Source: a bacterium
GTDB taxonomy: Bacteria > SZUA-182 > DTGQ01
NCBI GenBank assembly: GCA_040755755.1
Contig: JBFLZW010000067.1
Coordinates: 1-61,827, forward strand
Reading direction: 5' to 3'
Length of the DNA stretch: 61,827 bases
The notes under the pieces were generated by a model. The model searched no databases and was not told the DNA's origin. It saw nothing but the letters and a program-made list of their open reading frames with translations. Both the position numbers and the translations under genes were made by a program. Shown piece by piece: positions 54,201-61,600 of this stretch (positions are counted from its first letter, which is position 1; every line of letters begins with the position of its first letter).

Positions 54201-54279
54201 AACTAAAAATTGTGAGACAGGACAATACTACCGGAGAAATACAATGCCTTTTTCCCACTCTCTTCTCCACCTTTAGCAT
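51202..54279 (-). CDS. Secreted C25 (gingipain-type) cysteine peptidase with cohesin and dockerin
   Basis: A 1025-residue exported peptidase. A signal peptide or anchor covers residues 15-42. The N-terminal propeptide-like region contains QPALPGFTKVVAIPVGA (165-181), as in C25 proenzymes. The catalytic domain (about 332-712) begins CDLLIITPDEF, has AAHIREYIRDIY and YVLLMGDAEDIPTHYY, then the catalytic His region LMAHRDHAGRSGW (H564/H567) and catalytic Cys in FSINCQSGWFD (C600), and ends with YHCLGDPTMEVW. An Ig-like region (about 730-812) follows, then a cohesin-type module (827-955) and the 59-residue dockerin (967-1025). It lacks the type IX secretion C-terminal domain usual for gingipains. 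GGAGG precedes the ATG. It is divergent from the pilin genes. Confidence 0.88.
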   Translation of the reverse strand: MLKVEKRVGKRHCISPVVLSCLTIFSLSVLIHFLIPPSIRAAGDLITIKDPSLLAAIQPVSIAAIQPIDLSGLRSIDIARIIPAATTPEALQPVSVVLNEEILSAQLPITRSFEFKTITPLNTRNFSIQSQLAAVNFSKITGNNQEYQKISLIGKEGFVSGEEGQPALPGFTKVVAIPVGAEMNVRVIEGEPKVITGIRVCPFQPIPEDQAGTAQSFETTPAFIDKINYRLNRFLPEDLIAIRYDMLRGCKVAIIKVTTARYNPALKELRLYPDLTLDISFTGGEDSYIPDEKRSLYFEDTYSMVLANSAKVGILSKAELLAKLGAVLYLRCDLLIITPDEFVTQAETLAAWKREKGFWTWVRTLDDIQDAQGGTSAAHIREYIRDIYDNHNLSYVLLMGDAEDIPTHYYTPSGSTVQAPTDLYYADMDNGAGQYFPDLAIGRLPVNSSTEAQRVVDRIIAYEKTPPTNSGFYRRVILGAYFQDGNNDGQDDRNYVQTIQELYSFFTGKGYTVQREYVSSSSNPQYYSDGTAIPADLKKPGFPWDGNAADIVTGLNEGAVLMAHRDHAGRSGWAHPSFTTSNFASLNTGSLSPVIFSINCQSGWFDNETDSDSSTTTESFAEQLVTRDGGAAAVIAATRNSPTYPNDDLVRGLTEFIWPDFHLTPSVTATSKRLGDVLNAAKLYVNDHWSGSTVQREFELYHCLGDPTMEVWTKNPHPTIIIPWTKLYKEIVYIKLPDPGPDPIKQLAGQFIVPASEDDVLVSLIRDGEILGQGISRNGQAVIDVDESVEDLTGVQVSYRLPSGYTMLVNGPESGGDECLCNEDDSGILDLGDAVGKAGSQVTIPVRIQSAPNAVESFGFDVVYDTDSLVYIDDGRLDDEKGPLSRSLDFFSVSDLGGRIHIGGFDSSLDNNSIVRGSTGVVVNLKFEIISEREDCTSPLRVEALVDMIRTWSASGGCVRTLPHCDGDLNGDGRITPGDALIAFTCSMGSGPCPACCDVNADGEVTVRDAECIFHKYMKLPSCLD
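51205..51381 (-). other. Dockerin-like module, 59 residues (copy 3)
   Basis: Loops D-L-N-G-D-G-x5-D and D-V-N-A-D-G-x5-D; cysteines at module positions 20, 27, 30, 31, 46 and 57; ends PSCLD at the protein terminus. Confidence 0.83.
51415..51801 (-). other. Cohesin-type module of the C25 peptidase
   Basis: Strands GSQVTIPVRI, VESFGFDVVYDTDSLVY, GRIHIGGF and TGVVVNLKFEI follow the cohesin pattern, closing with LVDMIRTW, the same DM-x-x-W ending as the two cohesins in the scaffoldin-like protein. It immediately precedes a dockerin in the same chain. Confidence 0.72.
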
Positions 54280-54734
54280 GGCTACCTCCAGAATATAAGT
54301 TTTTATTATTCAGCGTCATGCTGAATTGTAATAATAAATAATCACGCCCATTTATGATCCCCCCAGACCGGTTAAGCGACTCAGGGCCGGATAGTTATCC
54401 GCCCCGGCATATTGATTCTTAGCGCAAGCTTTTGAAGGAACTGCTTGAAGCTTAAAAACCCTTCCTTGGTTTATTGAGCAGAGAACAATAGTTTTATTCA
54501 TCTCGATATTGCCATGAAAATTATAACTAACTAAAACCACCAATGTCAATAGTAATCATATGATAAAATGTTTCCCACTTCCGGGAATAAAATGATTACC
54601 TGGGGAACAACCGGGAAGTCATATTCCCCGAATTTCTGTACCCTCCCGGTCGATGAAAAAATAGGGGAGGATATTTTAAGCTTCCCATGATAAGAATCCT
54701 GGTACCATAATATACAGGAGGTATTTATCCAGCC
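54280..54734. other. Divergent promoter region, peptidase / pilin operon
   Basis: 455 bases between divergently transcribed genes, with no supported ORF. It must contain both promoters. AGGAGG lies 13 bases before the first pilin ATG. Confidence 0.65.
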
Positions 54735-55235
54735 ATGAACGATCGGCTATTGTCTCATCAGAACGCTTTCACCATGATCGAGATTCTGGTCATCACTTCG
54801 ATAATTGTCATCCTGGCTACTCTTGCCGGACCGGCTGTCGTCCACATGATGCCCGGAATCAGACTGAATAGTACTGCTCAGCAAATTGTAAATGATCTGC
54901 AGTTTGCCCGGATGCGCTCAATCGCGACTTCCAGGGAATTCCGGCTCAGTTTTAATACCTCAGCGGAGAGTTACCGGATTGAGGAAGGCAACAAATCAGA
55001 AGGATCGAACTGGCCGGGTGCTTTGGTTGATCTGGAGAGAAGGTTAAATGACAGTTCCAACCTGTATTATCAAAAAAATATCGATATCAGCAGCGTAACC
55101 CAGGATCCGGTTTTCAATCCAAAGGGGTTATGTTCGACAGCCTCGACAATCAAAATTCAAAACGGTGATGGGGGCAGGAAGAAGATAACCATCAACCTGG
55201 CGGGAGGGATTAAAGTCTATGATACCTGGGATTAA
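54735..55235 (+). CDS. Type IV pilin-like minor subunit, GspH/FimT type
   Basis: A 166-residue prepilin. The class III signal reads NAFTMIEILVITSIIVILATL: cleavage is expected before F13, with the conserved Glu at +5. The residue before the cleavage site is Ala rather than the usual Gly. After the hydrophobic helix comes QQIVNDLQFARMRSIATSRE, the GspH/FimT block. It is processed by a PilD-type peptidase and placed in the inner membrane before assembly. It is the first gene of a four-gene pilin set, overlapping the next by 17 bases. Confidence 0.87.
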   Translation: MNDRLLSHQNAFTMIEILVITSIIVILATLAGPAVVHMMPGIRLNSTAQQIVNDLQFARMRSIATSREFRLSFNTSAESYRIEEGNKSEGSNWPGALVDLERRLNDSSNLYYQKNIDISSVTQDPVFNPKGLCSTASTIKIQNGDGGRKKITINLAGGIKVYDTWD

Positions 55236-55638
55236 AGACCGCTATCCGGAGAGAACGTCCTGTTGCCTGATGGAAGAAGGGTTTACTATTATGGAATTGC
55301 TCATCGCTCTGGCCATTCTGACCATCTCGGTTCTCGGTATGGGAAATGTTATCGTGAATGCTGCCCGAAGCGGTGCCATTTCCCGGAAAACCACCATGGC
55401 CTGTAATCTTTGCCAGGCGAAAATAGAAGCGATCAAGGCATTGGGTTATAATGCCCTGTCCAACAGTCAGGAAAATAATATTGATGAGAAAGGACAGCCG
55501 GGAGGGTACTTCAGTCGCACGGTCACGACAGCCAATGGACCGATTTCTGACACCAGGCTGATAACGGTCACCGTCAGTTGGACCGACATCCTCGGTCCAC
55601 ATGCAGTCTCCGTGCAAACCATGATGGCAAACCAGTAA
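55219..55638 (+). CDS. Minor prepilin, PilV type
   Basis: A 139-residue prepilin with a 21-residue leader, cleaved after Gly in EEG/FTIMELLIALAIL, and Glu at +5. The following segment GMGNVIVNAARSGAISRKTTMACNLCQAKIEAIK matches the PilV/GspI helix, with a CNLCQAK pair of cysteines. The C-terminal beta part is short (VTVSWTDILGPHAVSVQT). The ATG at 55219 has GGGAGGG ten bases upstream; a start at residue 18 would also retain the cleavage site. It overlaps the upstream gene. Confidence 0.87.
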   Translation: MIPGIKDRYPERTSCCLMEEGFTIMELLIALAILTISVLGMGNVIVNAARSGAISRKTTMACNLCQAKIEAIKALGYNALSNSQENNIDEKGQPGGYFSRTVTTANGPISDTRLITVTVSWTDILGPHAVSVQTMMANQ

Positions 55639-55669
55639 CCTTGAGGTCATTTCCCCAACAGGAGATTTT

Positions 55670-58093
55670 ATGTCTGGATGTATCGAGTATGGACTATACG
55701 GGGATAAAAGAGGCTTTACCTTTGTAGAGCTGATGATATCCATGGCTGTTTTCATGATTACTCTCCTGGCTGCTTTTGAGGTCATTACCTCGCAGAAGAA
55801 AACCTTCCAGGAGGAGCGGGAAATGATCGGATCCTCGCAGAGTGCACGGGCTTCACAGGATATTCTCCTCAGGGAGCTTCGCTCATCCGGCTACAAGGTT
55901 CTGGAGGCTGCATTTTTAAATAATCTTTCGAGCTGGATAGCGAGTGATTATCTCCCCACTTACCCCCAAACCGTCAACCTCTCTTCAGCTTCCTGCCCGA
56001 TCATCACTCAAGGCAATGGTTCCGCTCCGGACATGATTACCCTTCTGATGGCTGATGCCAGAGAGACTAAACTCTTGGCCAGTGCATCCAGCAGCAGCAC
56101 TACTATTACCCTTGATCCCAACAGCCCCGGCTATTCCGCAAGCTCCAAATTCAGGCCCAATGATATTATTCGCCTCGGCGACCATACCGAATTCGCGCGG
56201 GTTGTGGCTGTCTCCGGGAACACCCTGGCAATTGACACCAATCCTTCCCTGGCAGGATATCAGGGACTGGCTGCAAACTATGCTGGAGGAGCGCCTGTCA
56301 GGGAGATCAATGTCATAACCTATACCGTAATCAATGAGGAGAATGACCCCTCTCATCTTCATCATACCGCAGGACACCCCATCCTCAAGAGAAAGCATAA
56401 TGAAGCTGATTACGTGGATGTAGCCGAGGATGTCGAGAATCTTCAGATCATCCCCGCCGCATTCCCGAATTATCGGCTGCAACTGATAACCCGCACCTCT
56501 GCTCAAAGTGAATATGTGGATGGTTCCTCAGATGGTTACAAGCGTACCGAATTACTGGCTGATTTTCGCCTGCGGAATTTCAGGGAAACGAGCTGCCTGC
56601 TGCCGGCAACTCCCACCCTCTCCCCCCTGGCCGGGCTTAACTCCCTGTCGCCCTGTACCATACATGTTACCTGGTCGGCGGTTACCAGGGATAATCAGAA
56701 CCAAAACCTGCCTGCCGAATGCGCTGTCAGCGGATATATCGTGGCCTATGATCTTACTCCGCTAACCCGTCACTACACCGCTTACCCTCAAAATAGTACG
56801 AGTTGCGATATCGATATCGGTCCGATAAAAGATCCCAACCACCTGACATATTATGTCAGTGTCGCGGCGGTCAATAGCGCAGGGGTAGGTAATTATTCCA
56901 CGGAGCGGACCATCATGGACAGCAACGCTCCGGATGCAGTCGGGAATTTAACCGCTGCCGCACAGGGCCGGGTGATTACCCTCACCTGGACCGGCAATCC
57001 GGAATGCGACGTTTCCGCCTATCGGATTTACCGGGGTACTGCCTCAGGCGGGCCGTACACCTTGATCTTCGCCGATCCCAATATCGAGAGCGGAGTTACC
57101 AGGACCTACACCTACCAGGATGCAAATCTTCCCTGCGGCACCTATTACTATGTAGTAAGAGCCTTCGATGATAAATATGAAAGTGTCAACTCCCCGCAAT
57201 CTTCTGCCACGGTCACCGATACCGATCCCCCTGACGGACCGGCTGACTTCTCCTTCAGTATCGCAGGCAGTACCGTAACTTTTAACTGGTCTCTGTCAGC
57301 CGATGACCCTGTTTCCGGCCAGGGAGATAATGATGTCTGCGGATACCGGATCTATGGGCTGAGCGGGGATGCACAAACACTGATCGACAGCTCCATTCCG
57401 GCAGGTCAGACGAGCAGGAGCCTGAGTATTCAAGGGTACAGTAACTTCGGCATCAAAGCGGTGGACTCCTGCGGCCTTGCCAGCAGCCTGGTCACTCAGT
57501 CGGCTGCCTGCCAGCCTCCCCCGACGGTCACTATTGCCAGCCCAGCAGCAGGTGCTACCCTGTCCGGAAATGCCGTCATCAGCGGGACAGCATCCTCCTC
57601 CCATGCCCTGTCCTGGGTCAAAATAAAAATTGACGACGGAGCATGGAGCCAGCTCGCCGGGACCAGCACCTGGAGCTATCAATGGGATACTTCGCTGGCA
57701 GTCAATGGCACCCATACGATAACCGTGCAGACTCTCGACAGTGAAAACTGCTCCGGCAGCTCCTCGGTGGCTGTCACTGTCCTTAACTATGGCCAGGGTG
57801 CCGATACCACACCTCCTTCAATCAGCAATGTCTCGTTTACTTCATCCGGAAGGGGTTGGGTAACCATACAATGTCTGGCCACAGTCACCGATGCAACCGG
57901 TGTTGCTTCGGCCAGCTTTACCTATTCGTGCGGCGGAAGCCCGCAAGGTCCGGTTCAGATGACCCATATAGGGGGAAATATCTATCGGGGTACGTATGTC
58001 CGACAGCAAAACGATACCTGTACCGTAACCATTTCAGCTACGGATTCAGCCGCTTCGGCCAACACTGCGACCTATACCTCCAGTGATCGATAA
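55670..58093 (+). CDS. Very large PilW-type prepilin with Fn3 and Ig-like extension
   Basis: An 807-residue protein whose first 310 residues are PilW-like: prepilin site KRG/FTFVELMISMAVFMITLLAAF, then SARASQDILLRELRSSGYKV and a beta-rich domain ending in LADFRLRNF. The remaining 500 residues are unusual for a pilin: three Fn3-like domains (PTLSPLAGLNSLSPCTIHVTW; VGNLTAAAQGRVITLTW; PADFSFSIAGSTVTFNW), one bacterial Ig-like domain (VTIASPAAGATLSGNAVISG), and a C-terminal beta domain with paired cysteines. Typical PilW is 250-350 residues. AGGAG precedes the ATG by five bases. The extension probably makes a pilus-tip or surface adhesive arm; that is inference. Confidence 0.83.
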   Translation: MSGCIEYGLYGDKRGFTFVELMISMAVFMITLLAAFEVITSQKKTFQEEREMIGSSQSARASQDILLRELRSSGYKVLEAAFLNNLSSWIASDYLPTYPQTVNLSSASCPIITQGNGSAPDMITLLMADARETKLLASASSSSTTITLDPNSPGYSASSKFRPNDIIRLGDHTEFARVVAVSGNTLAIDTNPSLAGYQGLAANYAGGAPVREINVITYTVINEENDPSHLHHTAGHPILKRKHNEADYVDVAEDVENLQIIPAAFPNYRLQLITRTSAQSEYVDGSSDGYKRTELLADFRLRNFRETSCLLPATPTLSPLAGLNSLSPCTIHVTWSAVTRDNQNQNLPAECAVSGYIVAYDLTPLTRHYTAYPQNSTSCDIDIGPIKDPNHLTYYVSVAAVNSAGVGNYSTERTIMDSNAPDAVGNLTAAAQGRVITLTWTGNPECDVSAYRIYRGTASGGPYTLIFADPNIESGVTRTYTYQDANLPCGTYYYVVRAFDDKYESVNSPQSSATVTDTDPPDGPADFSFSIAGSTVTFNWSLSADDPVSGQGDNDVCGYRIYGLSGDAQTLIDSSIPAGQTSRSLSIQGYSNFGIKAVDSCGLASSLVTQSAACQPPPTVTIASPAAGATLSGNAVISGTASSSHALSWVKIKIDDGAWSQLAGTSTWSYQWDTSLAVNGTHTITVQTLDSENCSGSSSVAVTVLNYGQGADTTPPSISNVSFTSSGRGWVTIQCLATVTDATGVASASFTYSCGGSPQGPVQMTHIGGNIYRGTYVRQQNDTCTVTISATDSAASANTATYTSSDR

Positions 58094-58170
58094 AGGCAGG
58101 GTAAGGCAGGGTAACAATGTTACCTCAAGCTTAAGACCAGAAGGTTCAGCCGGAAAGAAAGGATTCACCC

Positions 58171-59217
58171 ATGCTCCCACTACTTACCCGATCATATCGG
58201 GATTCCAAAGGAATAGCCCTGGTGACGGTAATGGCCTTAATGGCTGTCCTGTTCCTCCTGGGGACCGCGGTCTTGACCAATACAGCCACTGAATACAAGA
58301 TCAGCCAGAATCATAAACAGAGCATCCAGGCGTTCTATGATTGTGAGGCGGGCATAGCCGAGGCCACGGCCAGGATTAAAAATAACACTGCGGTCCTGGA
58401 CCAGGATGGTGATCCTAACTGGATATCGCCTGCAAATGGCATCCCCTTCCATTATCGGTATTGTGTTACCTATGATCCTAACAATCATATTTATCGAGTC
58501 ATATCCGAAGGTAAAGATCCTGCTCAAGTTGCCAATAAGCGGATCATTGCCGAATTGAAGCGCTCGTTCTCATCAGGTGACGTCATTTCCCCTGTCTACT
58601 GCGGATCAGGAGAAAACAGAGGTCAGCCAAACAGGATATACGGGGACTCATCCTGTCCGAGCTGGGCGGATGACGGCAATACCAGTAACGATACCCATGC
58701 TCCCTGCGTTGTCACTCCACAGCCGTGTGTCAGCTCTTCCGACCCCCTGGACTTTGATCAGGGCCAGCTTATCACCTCAAATCCCAATAAAATGGTCTAC
58801 AATACTCCTCCCCTTGATCTGCAGGCCATGGCCGATTATTACAAGACGGTTGCGGACCTGACCAGCATTCCCAATGGAAACGGCGACATCGGTGCCACCG
58901 ATGATCTCAAAGTGGTTTACATCAACGGTTCGGATACTATTGCCGGGAACAGAAACGGCTATGGCATCCTGGTTGTTACCGGGGATTTGCACCTTTCAGG
59001 GCAACTCCACTGGTGTGGCCTGATTATCGTCCTCGGCAGTGTCAGGCAGACCGGAGGCGGAAGTCATGGAATTCAGCTCACCGGCGCGATTTTGACCCCG
59101 AACGATTTTGATATGCGGGGAAATCCGGATATTCAGTGGTGCGACGATGTCGTCAGGAAAGTGATGCAGGACGCCGGAAGCTCCCCCTTAAGCGTGGTAA
59201 GCTGGATCGAGGATTAA
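58171..59217 (+). CDS. PilX-type pilus assembly protein
   Basis: A 348-residue protein with a PilX-like N-terminus: short basic leader, then SKGIALVTVMALMAVLFLLGTAVLTNTATEYKIS, and the AFYDCEAGIAEA segment that in PilX follows the helix and contains the conserved E-A-G-x-A. It lacks a canonical FTLxE site, as is normal for PilX. The C-terminal half (GILVVTGDLHLSGQLHWCGLIIVLGSV) has short beta rungs like those of polymer-forming surface domains. AAAGGA precedes the ATG. It ends the pilin set and converges with the MacB-like permease gene. Confidence 0.82.
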   Translation: MLPLLTRSYRDSKGIALVTVMALMAVLFLLGTAVLTNTATEYKISQNHKQSIQAFYDCEAGIAEATARIKNNTAVLDQDGDPNWISPANGIPFHYRYCVTYDPNNHIYRVISEGKDPAQVANKRIIAELKRSFSSGDVISPVYCGSGENRGQPNRIYGDSSCPSWADDGNTSNDTHAPCVVTPQPCVSSSDPLDFDQGQLITSNPNKMVYNTPPLDLQAMADYYKTVADLTSIPNGNGDIGATDDLKVVYINGSDTIAGNRNGYGILVVTGDLHLSGQLHWCGLIIVLGSVRQTGGGSHGIQLTGAILTPNDFDMRGNPDIQWCDDVVRKVMQDAGSSPLSVVSWIED

Positions 59218-59256
59218 CTACGGCCTTTCCGGAAAGTTCCGTCAGGGACTAGACAA

Positions 59257-60483
59257 TCACTCATGCCGCAGGGCTTCGACCGGATCCAGGGAAGCTGCCC
59301 GATGTGCCGGGTAGAGGCCGGAAAGGATGCCGGTCAGGATGGAAACCGCCAGGGCTGCCACAATGTATTCCGGCGCAAGCAGCCTTGGCTTGTTGCTCAG
59401 AATTTGAATTATCCAGATCAGCCCGATGCCCATAAGCGTGCCGACCACACCGCCCAGGAGACTGATGGCGATCGCTTCCGACAGGAATTGAACCAGTATG
59501 TCCGACCTCTTGGCCCCAAGGGCTTTGCGAAGCCCGATTTCCCTGATCCTCTCCACCACGGACACGGTCATGATATTCATGATGCCGATGCCACCAACCA
59601 CCAGGGAAACAATGGCTGCAATAGCCCCGATCCAGGATACCCCCTGCACAATCCGCTCGGCTGTTTCAATATATTGCTGCATGGTCTGGGATTCATAGGC
59701 ATATTGGCCCCGATGGCGAACGTGGAGAATGTTCTTGATCTCCTCTGCCGCGGTCTTGGCCATTGAGACGTCGAGGGCTTCGGCCTGGAGATATTCTATC
59801 TCCCTGGTGTTGGTTCTGCGCTGATAGAGAGTAATCGGCACGATGACCCGGTTATTGGCATCCTGGCCGCCACCAGAGCCGATGCTGGCCAGAAAATCCC
59901 GATTTTTCTCCTTGAGAATGCCAATGACCCGATAGCTGCTTTCTCCTGCCTTGATTTCCTTTCCCAGAGGGTCTTCGCTGCCAAAGAGCTTATTCACCAC
60001 CTTGGTACCAATAACACAGACATCACGCCGGTACTCGAGATCCTCCGGAATAAGGAACCTTCCCCTGGTGATGGTATCGTTATTAATCGGCTTATAATCA
60101 GGGCCACTGGCAATGAACTGAATCTTAATGTAGTTATTAGCGTATTTGGCCCAGAGGTTCCACTGATCACAAACCGGCGCCAGCCTCCTCACCTGACGGG
60201 CACTCTTCATGATGGCGGAAATATCATCAGTATCGATGCCGCTTCCCGAAACCACGGTCTTGCCCGGTTGATCGTCGGTAAAGGACCGGAAAACCCAGAG
60301 CGACTTCAGGCCAAAAGTCTGAAGCTCGTCAAAAATGATGGTCTTCCCGCTTTGAACAGCCGCACCTACCATAATGACGGCAGCCACCCCGATGACAATC
60401 CCCAAAAGCGTTAAAAAAGTCCTGAATCGATTGACCCTCAATGCCTCAAACGCGCCGAGGATGTTTTCGAGATTGTTGGCCAT
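59257..60483 (-). CDS. ABC transporter permease, MacB/FtsX type
   Basis: A 408-residue inner-membrane permease. The first membrane helix is FRTFLTLLGIVIGVAAVIMVGAA (about 20-42). A MacB_PCD-type periplasmic domain (45-270) follows, with FRSFTDDQPGKTVVSGSGI and RRDVCVIGTKVVNKLFG. The C-terminal FtsX domain has three helices and the VVERIREIGLRKALGAKRSDIL coupling segment, ending YPAHRAASLDPVEALRHE. Such permeases work with a MacB-type ATPase and often a membrane-fusion protein, exporting lipoproteins, peptides or macrolides. No ATPase gene lies on either side within the window, so the partner is elsewhere or beyond the right edge. The ribosome site is weak. Confidence 0.9.
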   Translation of the reverse strand: MANNLENILGAFEALRVNRFRTFLTLLGIVIGVAAVIMVGAAVQSGKTIIFDELQTFGLKSLWVFRSFTDDQPGKTVVSGSGIDTDDISAIMKSARQVRRLAPVCDQWNLWAKYANNYIKIQFIASGPDYKPINNDTITRGRFLIPEDLEYRRDVCVIGTKVVNKLFGSEDPLGKEIKAGESSYRVIGILKEKNRDFLASIGSGGGQDANNRVIVPITLYQRRTNTREIEYLQAEALDVSMAKTAAEEIKNILHVRHRGQYAYESQTMQQYIETAERIVQGVSWIGAIAAIVSLVVGGIGIMNIMTVSVVERIREIGLRKALGAKRSDILVQFLSEAIAISLLGGVVGTLMGIGLIWIIQILSNKPRLLAPEYIVAALAVSILTGILSGLYPAHRAASLDPVEALRHE

Positions 60484-60530
60484 AGATACTCAGATACCCA
60501 CTGGTGAGATAGTTTGGAGTTGCGGAAAAA

Positions 60531-60680
60531 GCAGGCTTAGCTCGCCACGCAGGCTTAGCTCGCCACCTGGGCAAAAAGCCCCAATAAATGGGCACAAGCC
60601 CCAACAAATTTCTTGCCGTTGCGCTTCGACCGGCCACGGATTTACTGCGTAGTGCCACGGATTTACTGCCTTGTGGACCA
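60531..60680. repeat. Short tandem duplications upstream of the permease gene
   Basis: An 18-base unit (GCAGGCTTAGCTCGCCAC) is present twice in tandem at 60531-60566. A second tandem, CCACGGATTTACTGC, recurs at 60634 and 60655 with a 21-base period. No gene is supported here. Confidence 0.85.
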
Positions 60681-60799
60681 ACGACAGTATGCGGAGTGTA
60701 CCAGGAAAGTAATTGTGGCACTTTCGCCGGAGAATGTCAAGATGGGGTGTGGCAGGTCAGATGTTCCCCGTCTTTGATGTGAACATCCCCTTCACTCCT

Positions 60800-60990
60800 C
60801 CCCCTTAAGAGGCAATGTCATCAACTTAAGGGATGAATTAAGGTCAGGCTTTTGCTCCCTGATGGAGTTCGCACCTATAAACACTGAACCCAGGGCAGTG
60901 TTTTTCCCCCTCGCCCCTTTGGGGAGAGGGCTGGGGTGAGGGGCTTGTTTGGTTAGTAGCTTAAGTTGATGACATTGCCCCTTGAGGGGG
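60800..60990. repeat. MITE-like 191-base inverted-repeat element
   Basis: Outer arms of 31 bases (60800-60830 and 60960-60990) are complementary with two mismatches. An inner hairpin AACACTG/CAGTGTT (60879-60902 area) and a GC-rich core follow. No transposase is encoded; the 73-codon frame across it is an artefact of the repeat. Target-site duplications are not evident. Confidence 0.75.
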
Positions 60991-61091
60991 GCGGTGGTGA
61001 TGGTTATTTTCACCCTCCTCGCTGATCAAAGGGAAATGGTGAACATCTGGTGGCTGATGCAGGCCGGGACAATTCTGATTTTAGCCTCGAT

Positions 61092-61290
61092 CGGCCGAAA
61101 AGTTGGCCGAACGGCCAAGATCTTGGCCGACAAGCAAAGCGTAAGAAAAATCAATGGATTATAGATTAAAAATTGTTTGTAACTTCATTTTCGGTCAAGA
61201 TCTTGGCTGACAAACAAAACATACAAAAAATCAATGGATTATGGATCAGAAAATAGCTTGTAACTCCATTTTCGGCCAAAAAGTTGGCCG
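61092..61290. repeat. Tandem 80-base repeats punctuated by palindromes
   Basis: Units start at 61112, 61192 and 61273 (period 80-81). Each unit opens with an 18-base palindrome, CGGCCAAGATCTTGGCCG in unit 1 and CGGTCAAGATCTTGGCTG in unit 2. A related CGGCC-AAAAGTT-GGCCG hairpin lies just before unit 1, and another begins unit 3. Units 1 and 2 share blocks such as AAAAATCAATGGATTAT and CTTGTAACTCCATTTT-like sequence. Confidence 0.88.
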
Positions 61291-61499
61291 GATCCACTTC
61301 CAGGGGGTTGTTGAGCCCATAAGCAATAACAGGCTGAAAGATAAGGGGAAATAATGCTTGTATTTTTATTTTTCAATTATGGCCTCAAACTTGCATTATT
61401 ATATTTCATAATAGTGAATGTAAATCATAAATTTTTCGATTTCCCCTGGATTTATGGCAAACTGACCAAGTGACTATCCGCTCGTGGAACTCATACCCA

Positions 61500-61600
61500 T
61501 TAACACCATTGACATTGAGCTCAAGGTAGTGCTTTTCTCCCTCGCCCCTTCGGGGCGGAGGGGTGGTAGAGAGCCCCTGTGGCAGGTGAGGGGCGCTAGG
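61500..61600. repeat. Diverged second copy of the GC-rich element core
   Basis: The order AACACCATTGA, AGGTAGTGCTTTTCTCCCTCGCCCCTT, GGGG, GGTGAGGGGC parallels the core of the 60800-60990 element (AACACTGA, AGTGTTTTTCCCCCTCGCCCCTT, GGGG, GGTGAGGGGC), but without clear outer arms. The rest of 60991-61827 carries no supported gene. Confidence 0.6.

Noticed and set aside
51202-54279. Type IX secretion substrate
   Set aside because: The C25 domain suggested it, but the C-terminus is a dockerin, not a type IX CTD, and no por/sov gene is in the window.
33958-54279. Cellulosome
   Set aside because: No cellulase, CBM3 or SLH-anchoring module is visible; only the cohesin-dockerin logic is shared.
60792-61013. 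73-codon minus-strand ORF
   Set aside because: It runs across the inverted-repeat element; such frames are repeat artefacts.
61092-61290. CRISPR array
   Set aside because: The unit is 80 bases, repeats are imperfect throughout, there are no unique spacers and no cas genes nearby.
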